Shown here: in pieces, positions 30,339 to 40,948 of the stretch
How positions within the stretch are numbered: position 1 is the first letter of the stretch
Layout of the letters: each line of letters begins with the position of its first letter
Assembly (NCBI RefSeq): GCF_017916325.1
Contig: NC_090161.1
Coordinates: 571,001-635,000 of the forward strand
DNA from: Leishmania martiniquensis
Taxonomy: Eukaryota > Euglenozoa > Kinetoplastea > Trypanosomatida > Trypanosomatidae
Direction of reading: 5' to 3'
DNA length: 64,000 bases
Program-made: the position numbers and the translations under genes
Notes under the pieces: model-generated
Databases searched by the model: none
Told to the model about the DNA's origin: nothing
What the model saw: the letters and a program-made list of their open reading frames with translations, nothing else

Positions 30339-31322
30339 ATGGAGACGAATGTCGAAGCGCTGATAGAGGCGCTGGCCGTGCTGCAGCAGGCGACGGCGCT
30401 GGATTTCTCCGGCGACGTCGAGAGCGCGGTGGAGATGTACATCGCCGCCGTCACACGTCTCGACGCCGTCGCTGAGGTGCTGCCGTCCGATCTGGCGGAG
30501 ACGGTGAAGCGGAACACAGAGGCGACACGGCGCAAGATCGACATGCTGCGCCGGACGCGCTGGACGCGGGAACAGTCCACCCTCTTCCCCTCCTTCGCGA
30601 TCCAGTTCGTACCTGTCCCGGTCCCCATAGAAGACTACCGTGTGCCACGCTCGCCCTTCTCGCGTGTATTCTGGCTTATGCGGCTGCTGAAGCGCTCCAT
30701 CGGCCAAGGCGCCTTCTTCACACCTAGCCTGTATGTCTCGCGGGAAGTGTGGACACAGAGCGGCTGCGGCTCCTCTTTGCGGTTTGTAGGTGCCAAGACC
30801 AAGTATATGTCAGCGCTCTGCAGCGCGATGGAGCCACTGCGCTCGATGACGACTCTCGGCGACATCGAGAAGACAGAAAAGCACCTGCGCCAGTTCATCG
30901 ATGTCGAGCGTGAACTCCGCAGCACCCTCGACAGCGAGATAGGCCGGGTGAAGGATGCGAAACCAAAGAAAAGCGTATGGGGCGCACTGGCCAAGAAGGC
31001 CAAGTCGTGGACGCACCAGGAGTCGGACTACGACGCATGCCTGACTTGGGCGTCGAGTGCGTTGGAGCAGGGGCAGCTATTCGAGCGGTGGCACATCTAC
31101 TTTACGCAGGCGATCAAAGGCGTGTCGCCGGTGCCGCCGGGTATTCCACTTATTTTGGATCTCCTGCAGCACATTGGCGTTCAGCTGTACTCCGGCCTCT
31201 GCGTCTTTCTTCTGCATGACATGACGATACTGGTTGAACGCTACCAGTGTAAGTGCCAGAAGAGCATGACTCGTCTTCTCCCTGCCGAGCCAAGGCTGGA
31301 GAGCGGTAGCGCGAGTTCATGA
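30339..31322 (+). CDS. MIT-domain protein
   Basis: A 327-residue protein. The first ~75 residues form the three-helix pattern of a MIT domain: ALIEALAVLQQATALDFSGD, then ESAVEMYIAAVTRLDAVAEV and a third helix ETVKRNTEATRRKIDMLRR. MIT domains bind ESCRT-III tails and link proteins to endosomal sorting, cytokinesis or microtubules. The remainder (80-327) has no family I recognise; it contains a conserved-looking aromatic/proline stretch (FAIQFVPVPVPIEDY) and a hydrophobic segment near 275-305 that could be a buried helix. ATG 30339 is the first ATG in frame and is where the MIT helix begins. A role in endosomal or flagellar-pocket trafficking is inference. Confidence 0.8.
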   Translation: METNVEALIEALAVLQQATALDFSGDVESAVEMYIAAVTRLDAVAEVLPSDLAETVKRNTEATRRKIDMLRRTRWTREQSTLFPSFAIQFVPVPVPIEDYRVPRSPFSRVFWLMRLLKRSIGQGAFFTPSLYVSREVWTQSGCGSSLRFVGAKTKYMSALCSAMEPLRSMTTLGDIEKTEKHLRQFIDVERELRSTLDSEIGRVKDAKPKKSVWGALAKKAKSWTHQESDYDACLTWASSALEQGQLFERWHIYFTQAIKGVSPVPPGIPLILDLLQHIGVQLYSGLCVFLLHDMTILVERYQCKCQKSMTRLLPAEPRLESGSASS

Positions 31323-31965
31323 GTGTGCACTTCTGCATGCGGCTGTGCCTTTGTGCGTTGCTGCGGATGTCGGCAGCATCTCTCCCCTGTGCGTGTGTGC
31401 GTGTGGGGGGGGGTTGCCTGACAGGTGTGGATGCACGCCAGCACACGCGCGCATCCCTCCTTAAACGCCTTTTCATGTGATGCCGCTCCAATCCCTCAGC
31501 CGTTTCTTACGCCTCCCATGCAAGGGCTCGCAAGTGGCCCGGCAACTTTGGCCTCCGCATTGGTGAACAGCTGAAACAAGAAAGCTTTTCACAGCGATGG
31601 GTTGGCAAATGGAACGGGTGAGAGAGTACGCGCGTGATGTGGAGGAGACAGATAGGGAAGTGCGCGTAGCAACGACTGTTCTTTTCTTTGGGAGGTGCGC
31701 ATGTCTCATGGCGACGACCCGACGAGCGTGCGGCTCGCGCTTGTCGACATCCTCTCTTGATGTCTCGTTGCACTCCTCCATGCCGCCCTCCCCGTATGCC
31801 TCCCATGACTGGCCCACATTCTGACACACCGGCCTCTCCCGTCTCTCTCTCCCCACCCACAACCCCTTCTCGCTCGCCACTGGGTCTCGTCGGCTTCTAC
31901 CCTTCATATCCCTTCGCGCATCCTCCCAAGGACGGTGCGGCGTCCGTAGAGCTACCCTCGGCAGC
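31323..31965. other. Intergenic region
   Basis: Pyrimidine-rich from about 31770, giving the leader of the LRR gene. No gene seen. Confidence 0.5.
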
Positions 31966-33764
31966 ATGCAATCCATGCAGCTCACGAACGATGCCGGATT
32001 CAAATTCGAGCTGTGGAGGAAGCTACTCACAGATGTCCTCGTTGAAGGACGCCAGGGCGGCGATGCGGGCATGCGAGAGAGCGTAGTGTCTGCGCTCTTC
32101 CGTGTAGCGCTGCCGACCGTCAATGCACACCTTCCACGGCGCGTCCGAGAGCCCTGCTGCCTCGCCGGTGCGTGCATGACACCCGGCATTCCATTCCTGC
32201 ACCGCTGCGTCCGTCTCGGTCGTCGTCGCATCGAGACGGTGGAAAGCTGCCGTGATGAGCTGTGCTTCTGCTTAGCACACTCCACGACCTGCGCGGGTCC
32301 CGCGGTGGACCTCGTAGTACGCGGCTACTACTCCACAGGGAATGACATGCGCCATCGGTACCGCGGATTGCGCTGTCTGCTGCACCACACGCAGGCACGC
32401 AGCATCTGCTTTGAAAACGTGGACAACAGCAACGACGCACGCGAGATTGTGGGCGAGCTCAGCTACCTCATGCAACGCGCGAGCACTCGAAGCCGCTCAT
32501 GGTCAGAGCTGCATCTCATCAACTGTGCCCTGAGCCCGGTATCCTTCCACACCCTGGCAACGTGTCTGCGCGCCTACGACTGCCTGGTGAATGTGGCCAT
32601 CGAAAACTGCCACGTCGGCACCCTCGCCAGTGTGGCGGCGTACGTGCGTTCTGCGACGCGCCTCACACACCTCTCGCTTCGAGGGACGACGATGGCAGCC
32701 CATTGGACAGCCGTCGGCGAAGCAGTGGCTGCGTCCGTGTCGCTTGTACACCTCAACGTCTCCTCTTGCAACTGGCAGGATGCGCCGCACCTCTCCGAGT
32801 TCTTGGCCTCGCTGGCCGCCTTCGCGCCACGCCCCCGCTTCGCTCTGGACCTGTCCTTTAACCTCCTCACTTCCAAGTGCTTCGCACTCCTAGCGAAGGC
32901 CAGTCTCGCCTTCCGTGGCTCTGTCACGGACCTCTTTCTCGGCGGCCACAAGTTCACAGACAACGATGAGGACGTCTCGCGCTTCCTCGGCGCCTACGAG
33001 CTTCTCGACTCCCTCAGCGTTTGCCGCTCTGTTCTCAGCGCCAGCACCGCCCAGCGCGTGCTCCGAGCCGTCACGGACAAAAGAAGGCTGTGGCGCCTTG
33101 TCGACGTCGCCCACGTGAACCTCGCCAACGGCTCCTTCAAGCGCATCTGCCAGGCCCCCTTCGCTCCCGGGGCGTCGTCGCTCATGTGCTCCGGCGTGGA
33201 CCTGCACGGCCAAATCACCAAAGCCAGCTTTGCGGGGTGCTCCCCTGTGCTATCACGCCTCGATCTTTCCAGCTGCAGCCTAACCGATGAGTGCATCAGT
33301 CGGTTGGCGTCGGCGCCCCGCTCTCTCTCCGCCATCTCGGTCTTAGCTCCAACATCGTGGAGAAGAGCCGCGCCAAGGGGGGCGGCGACAGCTTTTTGTT
33401 TCTATGCAAGGCGCTGCGGTCGCACAGCGCCCCGTACCTGGAGTCGCTGGATCTCTCCAGCAACAAGTTGCCCCTCCTACCAGTCGTCACTCTCATGGAG
33501 CAGGCATCTGTCACCATGCGCTGGATGAACTTCTCCAACTCCTCCATCGCTGACTGCTCCACGGACCGGGTGCGGGTGCTGACGACACTAATGCGACGCC
33601 AACGCGGCGCAGCAGCCCCCTTTGTCGAGCTTGACTTGATCATGACCTCCTCGGTCGATGAACCGTGGGTTGGCCTGAAGGAGGTTACCGAATGGCTCAC
33701 CACGCAGGTCAATGTTCGGCTCATAACAGAGGTAACAATGGCCACTGCGTCGTGGCTGGCGTAG
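31966..33764 (+). CDS. Leucine-rich repeat protein, broken by a 2-nt frameshift
   Basis: The first frame runs from ATG 31966 to 33528, but its last ~70 residues are out of register. The true continuation lies in another frame and ends at 33762-33764. The switch falls in the CT run at 33321-33329: with one CT fewer the protein reads smoothly from SCSLTDECISRLASAPRSL into RHLGLSSNIVEKS, giving about 598 residues. LRRs are of the ribonuclease-inhibitor/CARMIL-like type (LDLSFNLLTSK, LDLSSCSLTDE, LESLDLSSNKLPLLP). The N-terminal ~150 residues are unknown. Either a sequencing or assembly indel or a recent inactivating slip; the tail keeps coding character, so it is a recent event at most. Confidence 0.75.
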
Positions 33765-34174
33765 CGTCGCAAAATGCTGGCGGAGGGCACGCTGGCTGTG
33801 CAGTTGGGTCGCCCCTGGCTGTTTCCTTTTCCCTGTCTTCCCCTCCACCTTGGGTGTGCGTGCGCGCGCCTCTCTGTGAGTGCCGCTGATTCCTCCAAAC
33901 CTGAAGTGTCCAGTTGTGCAATGCTGTCGAGGCTCGCCCTCGCAGTCCCTCCTTGCTTTCAAGCCCCGTGCGTATTGTTACTCGAATCAGTGAAGTTGGT
34001 AGCCCCCCGCGGCGCCATGCCGTGGTCCCTTCACCTGCTGAGCCCATCCACCCTGCCCTACACCACCGCCTTGTGCTCATGCATGGTTTCTCTCTCGATC
34101 ACAGCCTCTTTCGCAACCATCGCGTGTCTCAAGTACCACACACGCACACGCACTTACAGAAACTCACGGTACAC
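33765..34174. other. Spacer and leader
   Basis: Pyrimidine-rich with CA repeats near 34137-34152. The next frame is open here, with an alternative in-frame ATG at 34079. Confidence 0.45.
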
Positions 34175-34750
34175 ATGCGCGTCTCGGGGAAGCCTGAGAG
34201 GACTGTGGCCGAAATTGCCCGGCGAGAGTGCGCGCTGCTCACGAAACTTGCCACTGCCAACCGACGAAGCAGTGTGTACAGGCACCACATCTTTTTCCGC
34301 CACTCTTGCCACGCCGCGCAACTCGTTAGGAAGTGCTACAATGCAGCGAGCTCCAAATCGCAGAGGCGTGAGAGACGACAGTCAGCAATGCTGCTCTCGG
34401 CACACCGCGCGCTGGTCAGGGCGGTGGAACACTGCACTGCTGAGCTGGCCGCCAACCGTATTGACACAGTCGCCCTTTCCGTTGGATTTATCGGCATCCT
34501 GTCGCGACTGGGCTGCTGCGTAGGGCAGACGATCTTGCTTAGTGGCGGCGCAGAGCTGCTCTCCAGCTCGTGCCCGGATTCCTACGTCCGTCACCTCGGA
34601 GCTGCTGTCCTCGCGCAGCCATCAGCGAGCCCCTCACCTCCGTCTGCAGCGTCACGCGTCGCCCCTGCAAACAATCTGAACGAAAAGAACAGCATCGACT
34701 CCTACGGCGACATTGTAAAGCGACTGGTGAAGCGCGCGGCAAGGGGGTGA
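34175..34750 (+). CDS. Small hypothetical protein, possibly Rmp1/NEPRO-like
   Basis: A 191-residue basic, helical protein. The pattern EIARRECALLTKLATANRRS followed by YRHHIFFRHSCHAAQLVRKC recalls the short helical domain shared by RNase MRP subunit Rmp1 and the nucleolar NEPRO family, which has a leucine-rich helix, an Asn-x-x-x-Arg segment, aromatic residues and then a basic helix. This is a weak, by-eye resemblance. A second helical part (LSVGFIGILSRLGCCVGQ) and a Pro/Ser-rich tail follow. I chose ATG 34175 because CTTACAG at 34153-34159 could be its splice acceptor. ATG 34079 would add 32 low-complexity residues. Confidence 0.5.
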   Translation: MRVSGKPERTVAEIARRECALLTKLATANRRSSVYRHHIFFRHSCHAAQLVRKCYNAASSKSQRRERRQSAMLLSAHRALVRAVEHCTAELAANRIDTVALSVGFIGILSRLGCCVGQTILLSGGAELLSSSCPDSYVRHLGAAVLAQPSASPSPPSAASRVAPANNLNEKNSIDSYGDIVKRLVKRAARG

Positions 34751-37319
34751 CGGTAGTGAAAGACGCCCGCGCAGGAGGCATCCGCTGCAGCCGCCCCGCA
34801 TAACATGGTATTTCTTCTGCGGCCGCGTCGCCCTAGGACGAGCAAGTCAGCAAATATACACACAGCCCTTTTCCCCTTAGCCCCGCGGCCATGTCGAAAA
34901 ACCCGGCCCCAAAACACCGCTTTTGGCTGCTTAGCCCGCTCGCGGCCCGCCCCGCGCACCGCTAGCCGGTGCGCCCGGGGGCCCGCCGCGCCGGCGGCCA
35001 CCCCCAGCCGGCCCTAAAGGAAACTTCCCCACACGCCAAGGCCCTCCCCCGACGAGCCAAAGGGCGCCCCAAGGCCCAGCAAGCCACGCGAAGCCCGACA
35101 CCGGAACGCTGGCCCCCGCAGCCACCCAAAAGCCCCAGAACCCCCCAAACGACCACGCCAGCCAAAAAAGGGCACAACAAAGCCCAAAGCGCCCTGCCTT
35201 GCCCCAAAGCACCGCAAACCAGGACCGCCCACCCGCCCCCCCCCAACAAACAAAGGCGCCCAAACGCAACGCCAAGGGCGACAGAAAAGACCCGCAGGAG
35301 CCCCCACCGCCCCAACACATTGGAAACGCGAGCGCCGAAGGGGCCCGCGCATTTTTACAGCACCCCCCCTACGCAAGAAACCAGCGCGCACGCCACAAAC
35401 GCCCCCCTGGCGAAAACGAAACCCAGCACCGCACCCCAGCGGCTTTGAATTCCCCTGGGCACCCCGCGCCGCAAAAGCGAAACACTTCCAGCACCCCCCT
35501 TTACTTGGGAGCAACAAAAGCGGCCGCCTCTTTTCTTTCCATTGGACATGCGCCACAACCAGCCACCGCGCCGCGGAACACGCACACCACCCGGAGAGTC
35601 GACCTGACACCAGGCGCCACGCCACACGGCCGCCCTTTTCCGCAACCCCCATAAACACAAAGCCGCGGCGAAGACCCCCGCCGCCACCCCGCAAGAAAAA
35701 AAAGGCCACGAAGAGGAACCCAAAAAAAAAAAGAGCACCGCCTAAAACACAGGAAAACCAAAACAGCATCCGCAACAAAGGCACGACAGTACAGATTTTT
35801 GAAGATTCCATCTAATATTTGGCCGAAGGTGGAAAATTCACTTGCAAACCGCGGATAGTAGGAACACGGGCCAACGCAGACGGCCGGGCATTAGCTCGCC
35901 GCTATCAAAAGTGAATCCTTAGTTATTAAGGAAGCAGGGTCGGTAAACTTGGGTAATAACAACCATCGGCCGACGGGCAAACCCACACCTTTCTATTTAG
36001 ATAAGGCAAGCAAACGCCGCCAGCAGCGCCGCATGCTGGCGCCCTTATTCCCCGAAAATCCCGTGCGCCAACTGGTTGGGAAAATCGTCATTGTGATGAA
36101 AGCTACTTATGGTCCCTTATAATACACGTGCGGGCCTTTACATGAGGAAAAAAGCGGCCCGCTTATTGGAACTGAATGAAAGGCCTGAATACTTCTTTAC
36201 ACTATGAAACACCTAAGGGCCAGGCAACGCATAGGTTCAAAAGCCAGCTTCACATCTGCGCGGCGCCGCGCCGGACGGTTGCGCCGCCACGAAAAATGGG
36301 TTTCCAGCCGACACCCACCACCTCTATCCGGACATCGCGGAAATTCATTCTGCACCCTTGAAAAGGAAGTAGGCTTTCGAGAACCCCGAAACACACACGC
36401 CAAAGAATGCGGTTTGGCTACTAGCTTCTTTGTCCCTTTTCCAACGTCTCATCAGGTTTCCTTGCTTGTTCCAAAAACACCCTTTCCGTGGTGTGGCGAC
36501 CCCCTGACAAACACCGTTTCCCCTGCTGCGCGAAAGCAGCTCCCGCTACCCAACAACAAAACCAGCGGGGGGAAAACCTTTTTCAAGGCCCTCGCCTTGT
36601 TCCTTGCGTCGAAGAATTGAGCCCATCGGAAAAGATATGCGTTCAGCTGCCAGAACAGGTTTATTTCGCAGAGCTCGTGGGATTCTAGAGCCCGCTGGCC
36701 CTTGGAAAAGATTTGTTCGACAGCACATCGCTTCTCTTCGCTTTTAATTCAGTATAGCTTATTTTGGGGGCGGGTCTAGCAGATACTTTTGAAAGTTTTT
36801 GAAGATCATTAAGGTCGCCGTGGCTGAAGAAACCACCGTTTTTTTTTTCTCGCTCCATGACGCCTTTTCGACTAAACGGTCCTCGGCTTTTTAGGACTCG
36901 CCCCAGGCCTTGCCAAACAGAAAAAAAACCGCAAGGAGACTTATCTCCTCACCTGCTCTTGTTTTGCTCGGGGATGACTTCTGGGCGCTCAAAGCTAGCG
37001 TGCGGCACGCGGCTTTTTTAAAAGAGCGCAAGTTTCCCAAATTTGTGGAGGTGAGGGGCGCGAAAGGATGGGGGAATGGGCACTAGTCGCCCTCAAATCT
37101 TGAAAAGGAGGGTTTTTAAGGGAAGCAGCGTCCACCCCACAGCCCCGAAGAGCCCCCCTCGCAGAAAAAAGCTTTCCCTTCTTTAATATGCCCTAAAAAG
37201 GCTTTGCCCGGTGTGGGTGATGTATTTGGCGTTCGGGGATGGGTTTCGCTGGCGCGTAGTCTTTGCCGGGGAAAAAAGCCCCAACCCTAGGCTATGGGCG
37301 CAGAAGAAAAGCGAAACGG
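34751..37319. other. Anomalous intergenic region, extreme T depletion
   Basis: From about 34900 to 35760 the + strand is almost free of T (10 T in the 360 bases 34981-35340), rich in A and C with many short homopolymers. From 35800 on the DNA is mixed, AT-richer, with no gene. Long open frames on both strands at 34931-35811 are produced by the lack of T and have no family resemblance. Confidence 0.6.
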
Positions 37320-38365
37320 GAAGACGAAAGTACAACTGTGCGAGGTTAGAGCGCGTCGGGTAATATAGGGGGCGCTTGCCAATCGGACAACAGAGCTCGA
37401 TGCGTGTTTGCCCCGCCAGGTGGGGGCGGAGGTGAACCGGAGGCCCGGCTCGCTGACCAGGCCGCACTGCACCCTGGCACGCGTGGGCGCCATCTTGTGC
37501 GCGGGATGATGACTCTACCTCTCCCCTTGCGTTTTCCCACCGTCTCTCCTGCACACGCATGAGTGCTCTGTGCGCAAACGGTGTGTACCTGGTGAAGCAG
37601 CGAAGCCCTCTCGCCCTCCACGCCGCCATCACCTTTCACACAATAGTTTCGGGGGAAAAAAGCCCACCCGCCCGCCCAGGAGGTTGCTGACAGGCCCCCG
37701 GTAGCGGCAGTGAGGGTGCCCGTCGAAGCTGCTGTCTGTCCCGTAACGATTGGCTGCGCCGTCGGATATTATAGGGTTCAGTTTTTACCTTTGATTTCGT
37801 AACTGAAGCCTGTTGTACACCGTTGCCGCGATCTGTAAGCGTCGATTTCCTCTCTTCTCGATTCATGTATTCTTTTCCTTCATAAGTGGATGAGGCTGCG
37901 CCCAGTCAACGTGTTGCCATGCGGCTCCCTAGTCCCCCCCATCCTGTTAGGGAGCAGACGGCGCCGACACCTCACCAGCCCCGTGAGTGGTGTTCGGGTG
38001 GCACTGCCTACACGGACTGCGCAGCGAGGGGCCCACCACTAAGTATAAGCGCACTCGCGGGCGGAGCCCGTCTGTAACCCTTGCCCGTTCCGCGAGCAGC
38101 CTAATGTCTGCGTGTGCTTTCTCCCATAAAACGATAGTGGCGTGCTCTGTCGACCAGCGTCCCCGGCGGTGTGTGCTCCACGCACCGGGAGGGGGACGAG
38201 GGCTGGTCCTGGCCAGAAGTCTGCTTACAGGAGAAATGAGACCCGCGAGCGCAACGAAGCCGCGGCGAGATTTGCTCCCCAAATGTGGAGGAGGGCTGCT
38301 CAAGCGCATGCGACTAGCAGGAGCGTCAGCCACCTACATCACGTTCTTCTCCTCCCCTCACGCTT
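37320..38365 (-). repeat. Dispersed ~1 kb element, copy B (- orientation)
   Basis: Reverse-complement relative of 16270-17185, with the same order of matching blocks, including the NNGGCAAC CGATTGGCAA-type end block near 37375-37385 and the CTCGCGGGTCTCATTTCTCC block near 38235-38255. Copy B holds about 130 extra bases around 38060-38190. Translations in the - strand are fragmentary and unrelated to any family I know. Confidence 0.75.
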
Positions 38366-39889
38366 TCTCGTCTCACACACATCGCAGTCGCCCGACAAAC
38401 GTTATTCCGTGCTAAAAAGGTAAGGGTTGAGAGCATGAGCTAGGACTTGAATATAAAAGTGGCCTTTTTTTCGATGGTGGGCGACGGCTGTTTTTTGGTG
38501 GGCGTTTTCTTTTGGCCGGTTTTCTTGTAACCGTTGGGGTTGGTCGGGTGGCCGCTGGTGGTTTTCATGTGTCGCGGCGCGGTTGCCCGCGCGAAGGAGG
38601 CCTGGGTAAAATGCCGCTCATTAGGTTCAAGGTGGTTGTACGGTTTCGGGGGTCCTCTTTTCTTGAAGTCTTTCCCAGTAACTTTTCTGTTTCGCTTTAA
38701 CATCACGGCCCCGAAAATTTCTTGGCGAGAAACGAAACTTTTATTCATGTATTTTTTTCGTCCACCGAAATGGAGTCGGTGTTTGCTGTGGGTTAGTAGC
38801 AATTTCATCGTTTTTTTTTTCGGACCGTTGGCTTTATGTTTTTGGCTTGGCATAGACCACAAAGCTGTTTTTGCAAACGGAGTGCTCATTACGGAGGGCT
38901 GCTTCTTGGCTGCTGATTTCTGACAAGGGTTGGCGTTGTGACCGGAGGCGGGGTGTGTGGAGGGGGGGTGATCACGAAAGAAAACGGGCTGAAATCTCAA
39001 AGGCGTTATGGAATGGAAAATTGCAGACTTTGAGGGCTTTCTTGCAAAGTATTTGGGGAGAATGCAGCATTTCTCTTCGCGGTCTTTCCGACAACCCATA
39101 AGATGATCGGAAGGGTGGGGGGTGCACTTTCTTCGTATGTATACATGTCTGGCAATTGTGGGGGCTCTGGTGTGTGGGGGAAGCCGTTGGTGGAGTGACC
39201 TTGTGGGCCGTGGCTATGCGGTAGAACTGTGCTTCGCAACGTGAAGCTGGAGTCAATGGCTGTGAGTGCGGGGTACCGCGCGCTGACATTCTCAGCCCGT
39301 AAAGTGCGTTGGCTTGCAAGGATGTGGGCCATGAAGGTGCTCACGCATCAGCTCTCAGCGGACGTCATCCTTTTTTCTTGCAGCCCACGGGGAGGGCTAT
39401 TGTAGTTGCCGCTGTGTGTTGTCACCGTAGTGCTGTCGTTGTGCTGAACTGTTTGCAATCGAGAAAAGGGCGAGCAGGCAAAATGCACAAAGACACCCCT
39501 GGGAGCAAGCGAACATTGTCAATTCTTTGGAGAAAACGAAGCGATGAGGACTAAGGCTTTCAGGCGGCTCAAAAAAACTAATATCTGAAGTACCAAGGAC
39601 CAAATTTTTCTTGAACCGCTTTTCCATACACATGTCACGCCTGCATATCTGCTGCCGAACTATTATCATGAGTGAAGTGCGCTTTTGAGATCTAGCAAGG
39701 CTTCCAACTTTTCGATATCTCTACCTGACATTTACTCTTCAGAAACCTAATATTTGTTTCCTCGTGCTACAGATTCGAGAAGCTGTTGTACTTTGTACAC
39801 TTACAAGGCAAAATAGCCATTTATCGCACTTTTTTCTCCTCCTTATCATAAAATTTCTCGAGGGCATCGATAGAGAGTCGGTAAGCAAC
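38366..39889. other. Intergenic region, G/T-rich on the + strand
   Basis: From about 38440 to 39260 the + strand is rich in G and T, opposite in bias to 34.9-35.8 kb. A 219-codon ATG frame on the - strand (38440-39099) translates to a Lys/Pro/His-rich protein with no family match; I do not call it a gene. The last 300 bases are T-rich leader for the desaturase. Confidence 0.5.
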
Positions 39890-40948
39890 ATGGCGACATT
39901 GATTGCAAGGCGCGGCCGAGATGACTACTACTGGTCGGACACGGAATATATGCATCGGACGCGCAACCGCGAGATGTTAAAGGCACATGGAGCGGAGATA
40001 AAAAAGCTTTATGGCTCAGATCCATGGCTGCGACGCCTGCTGACCCCTTTCGTTTTGCTCCAGCTTTACCTCGGGTACCGCGCGAAAGATATGGGGTGGC
40101 CCACTCTCATCCTCATCGCATATTTCGTAGGCGGTACAATCACCCACAGCTGTTTCCTGGCGATTCATGAGATCACACATCACCTCTGCTTCATTACGCC
40201 CTTCTACAACGACCTTTACGCACTGTTCGTGAATCTGGTGGTACCTGTGCCGTACGCGATGATGTTCAAGACGTACCACGCTGAGCATCACCGCTACTTG
40301 GGCTGGGACGGCATCGATACGGATTTGCCCACACGATTCGAGGGACGGTATCTCTCAAGCTACGTTGGTAAATTCCTCTTCATCACATTTCAGGTTCTGT
40401 TCTATGCTCTGCGACCAACTGTTCTGCGGAGGATCAAATTTGAGAAGCTGCATGTAATGAACTACATTGTGCAGCTGACGTTCGACTTGCTTGTGTACTA
40501 CGTCTGGGGCTGGTGGCCGCTGCTATATTTCACTCTCTCAACTTTACTGGGTACTGGTTGGCACCCGCTTGCTGGTCACTTTCTCTCTGAGCATTTTGTC
40601 TTCAAGGGCCACGGCCGTCAAGAAACGGCCTCTTACTATGGCCCACTGAACTGGTTAATGTGGAACGCGGGCTATCATGTTGAGCACCATGACTTCCCGA
40701 ACATTCCATGGACGAGAATTAGAAAATTGAACGTGATTGCTCCCGAGTTCTACGTTGACCTATACCGTACCAAGTCGTGGCCTGGGACCTTGTTTGATTT
40801 CCTACTTGACCCAGACGTCAACCTTTGCAGCCGAGTTGTGCGCGAGCGCGGCGCTGCCAAACGTGAGAGGCTACTGCCAACATCCACAGGCTACATGAAA
40901 GCGGCGGAACCGCACAAGGGTCCGTGCTCGTGGGACAAGAAGAGCTGA
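39890..40948 (+). CDS. Sphingolipid delta-4 desaturase (dihydroceramide desaturase)
   Basis: A 352-residue ER membrane di-iron enzyme that introduces the delta-4 double bond of ceramide. The three histidine boxes are complete: HEITHH at residues 93-98, HAEHH at 130-134 and HVEHH at 263-267. The N-terminus has the family's YYWSDTEYMHRTRNREML segment, and the hydrophobic stretches at about 51-60, 72-92, 105-125, 160-175 and 193-225 fit the usual membrane arrangement. Length is typical of the DEGS family. The C-terminal ~40 residues are hydrophilic and lysine-rich, and end DKKS, which could serve as an ER retrieval signal. ATG 39890 is the first ATG in the frame. Confidence 0.95.
   Translation: MATLIARRGRDDYYWSDTEYMHRTRNREMLKAHGAEIKKLYGSDPWLRRLLTPFVLLQLYLGYRAKDMGWPTLILIAYFVGGTITHSCFLAIHEITHHLCFITPFYNDLYALFVNLVVPVPYAMMFKTYHAEHHRYLGWDGIDTDLPTRFEGRYLSSYVGKFLFITFQVLFYALRPTVLRRIKFEKLHVMNYIVQLTFDLLVYYVWGWWPLLYFTLSTLLGTGWHPLAGHFLSEHFVFKGHGRQETASYYGPLNWLMWNAGYHVEHHDFPNIPWTRIRKLNVIAPEFYVDLYRTKSWPGTLFDFLLDPDVNLCSRVVRERGAAKRERLLPTSTGYMKAAEPHKGPCSWDKKS

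Noticed and set aside
34931..35811. Long overlapping frames on both strands (up to 265 codons)
   Set aside because: Same cause: near absence of T on the + strand. The - strand translation is Gly/Trp/Phe-rich noise.
38440..39099. 219-codon ATG frame on the - strand
   Set aside because: Opposite to the transcription unit, Lys/Pro/His-rich, with no domain. It follows from G/T richness of the + strand. Kept as a finding on composition only.
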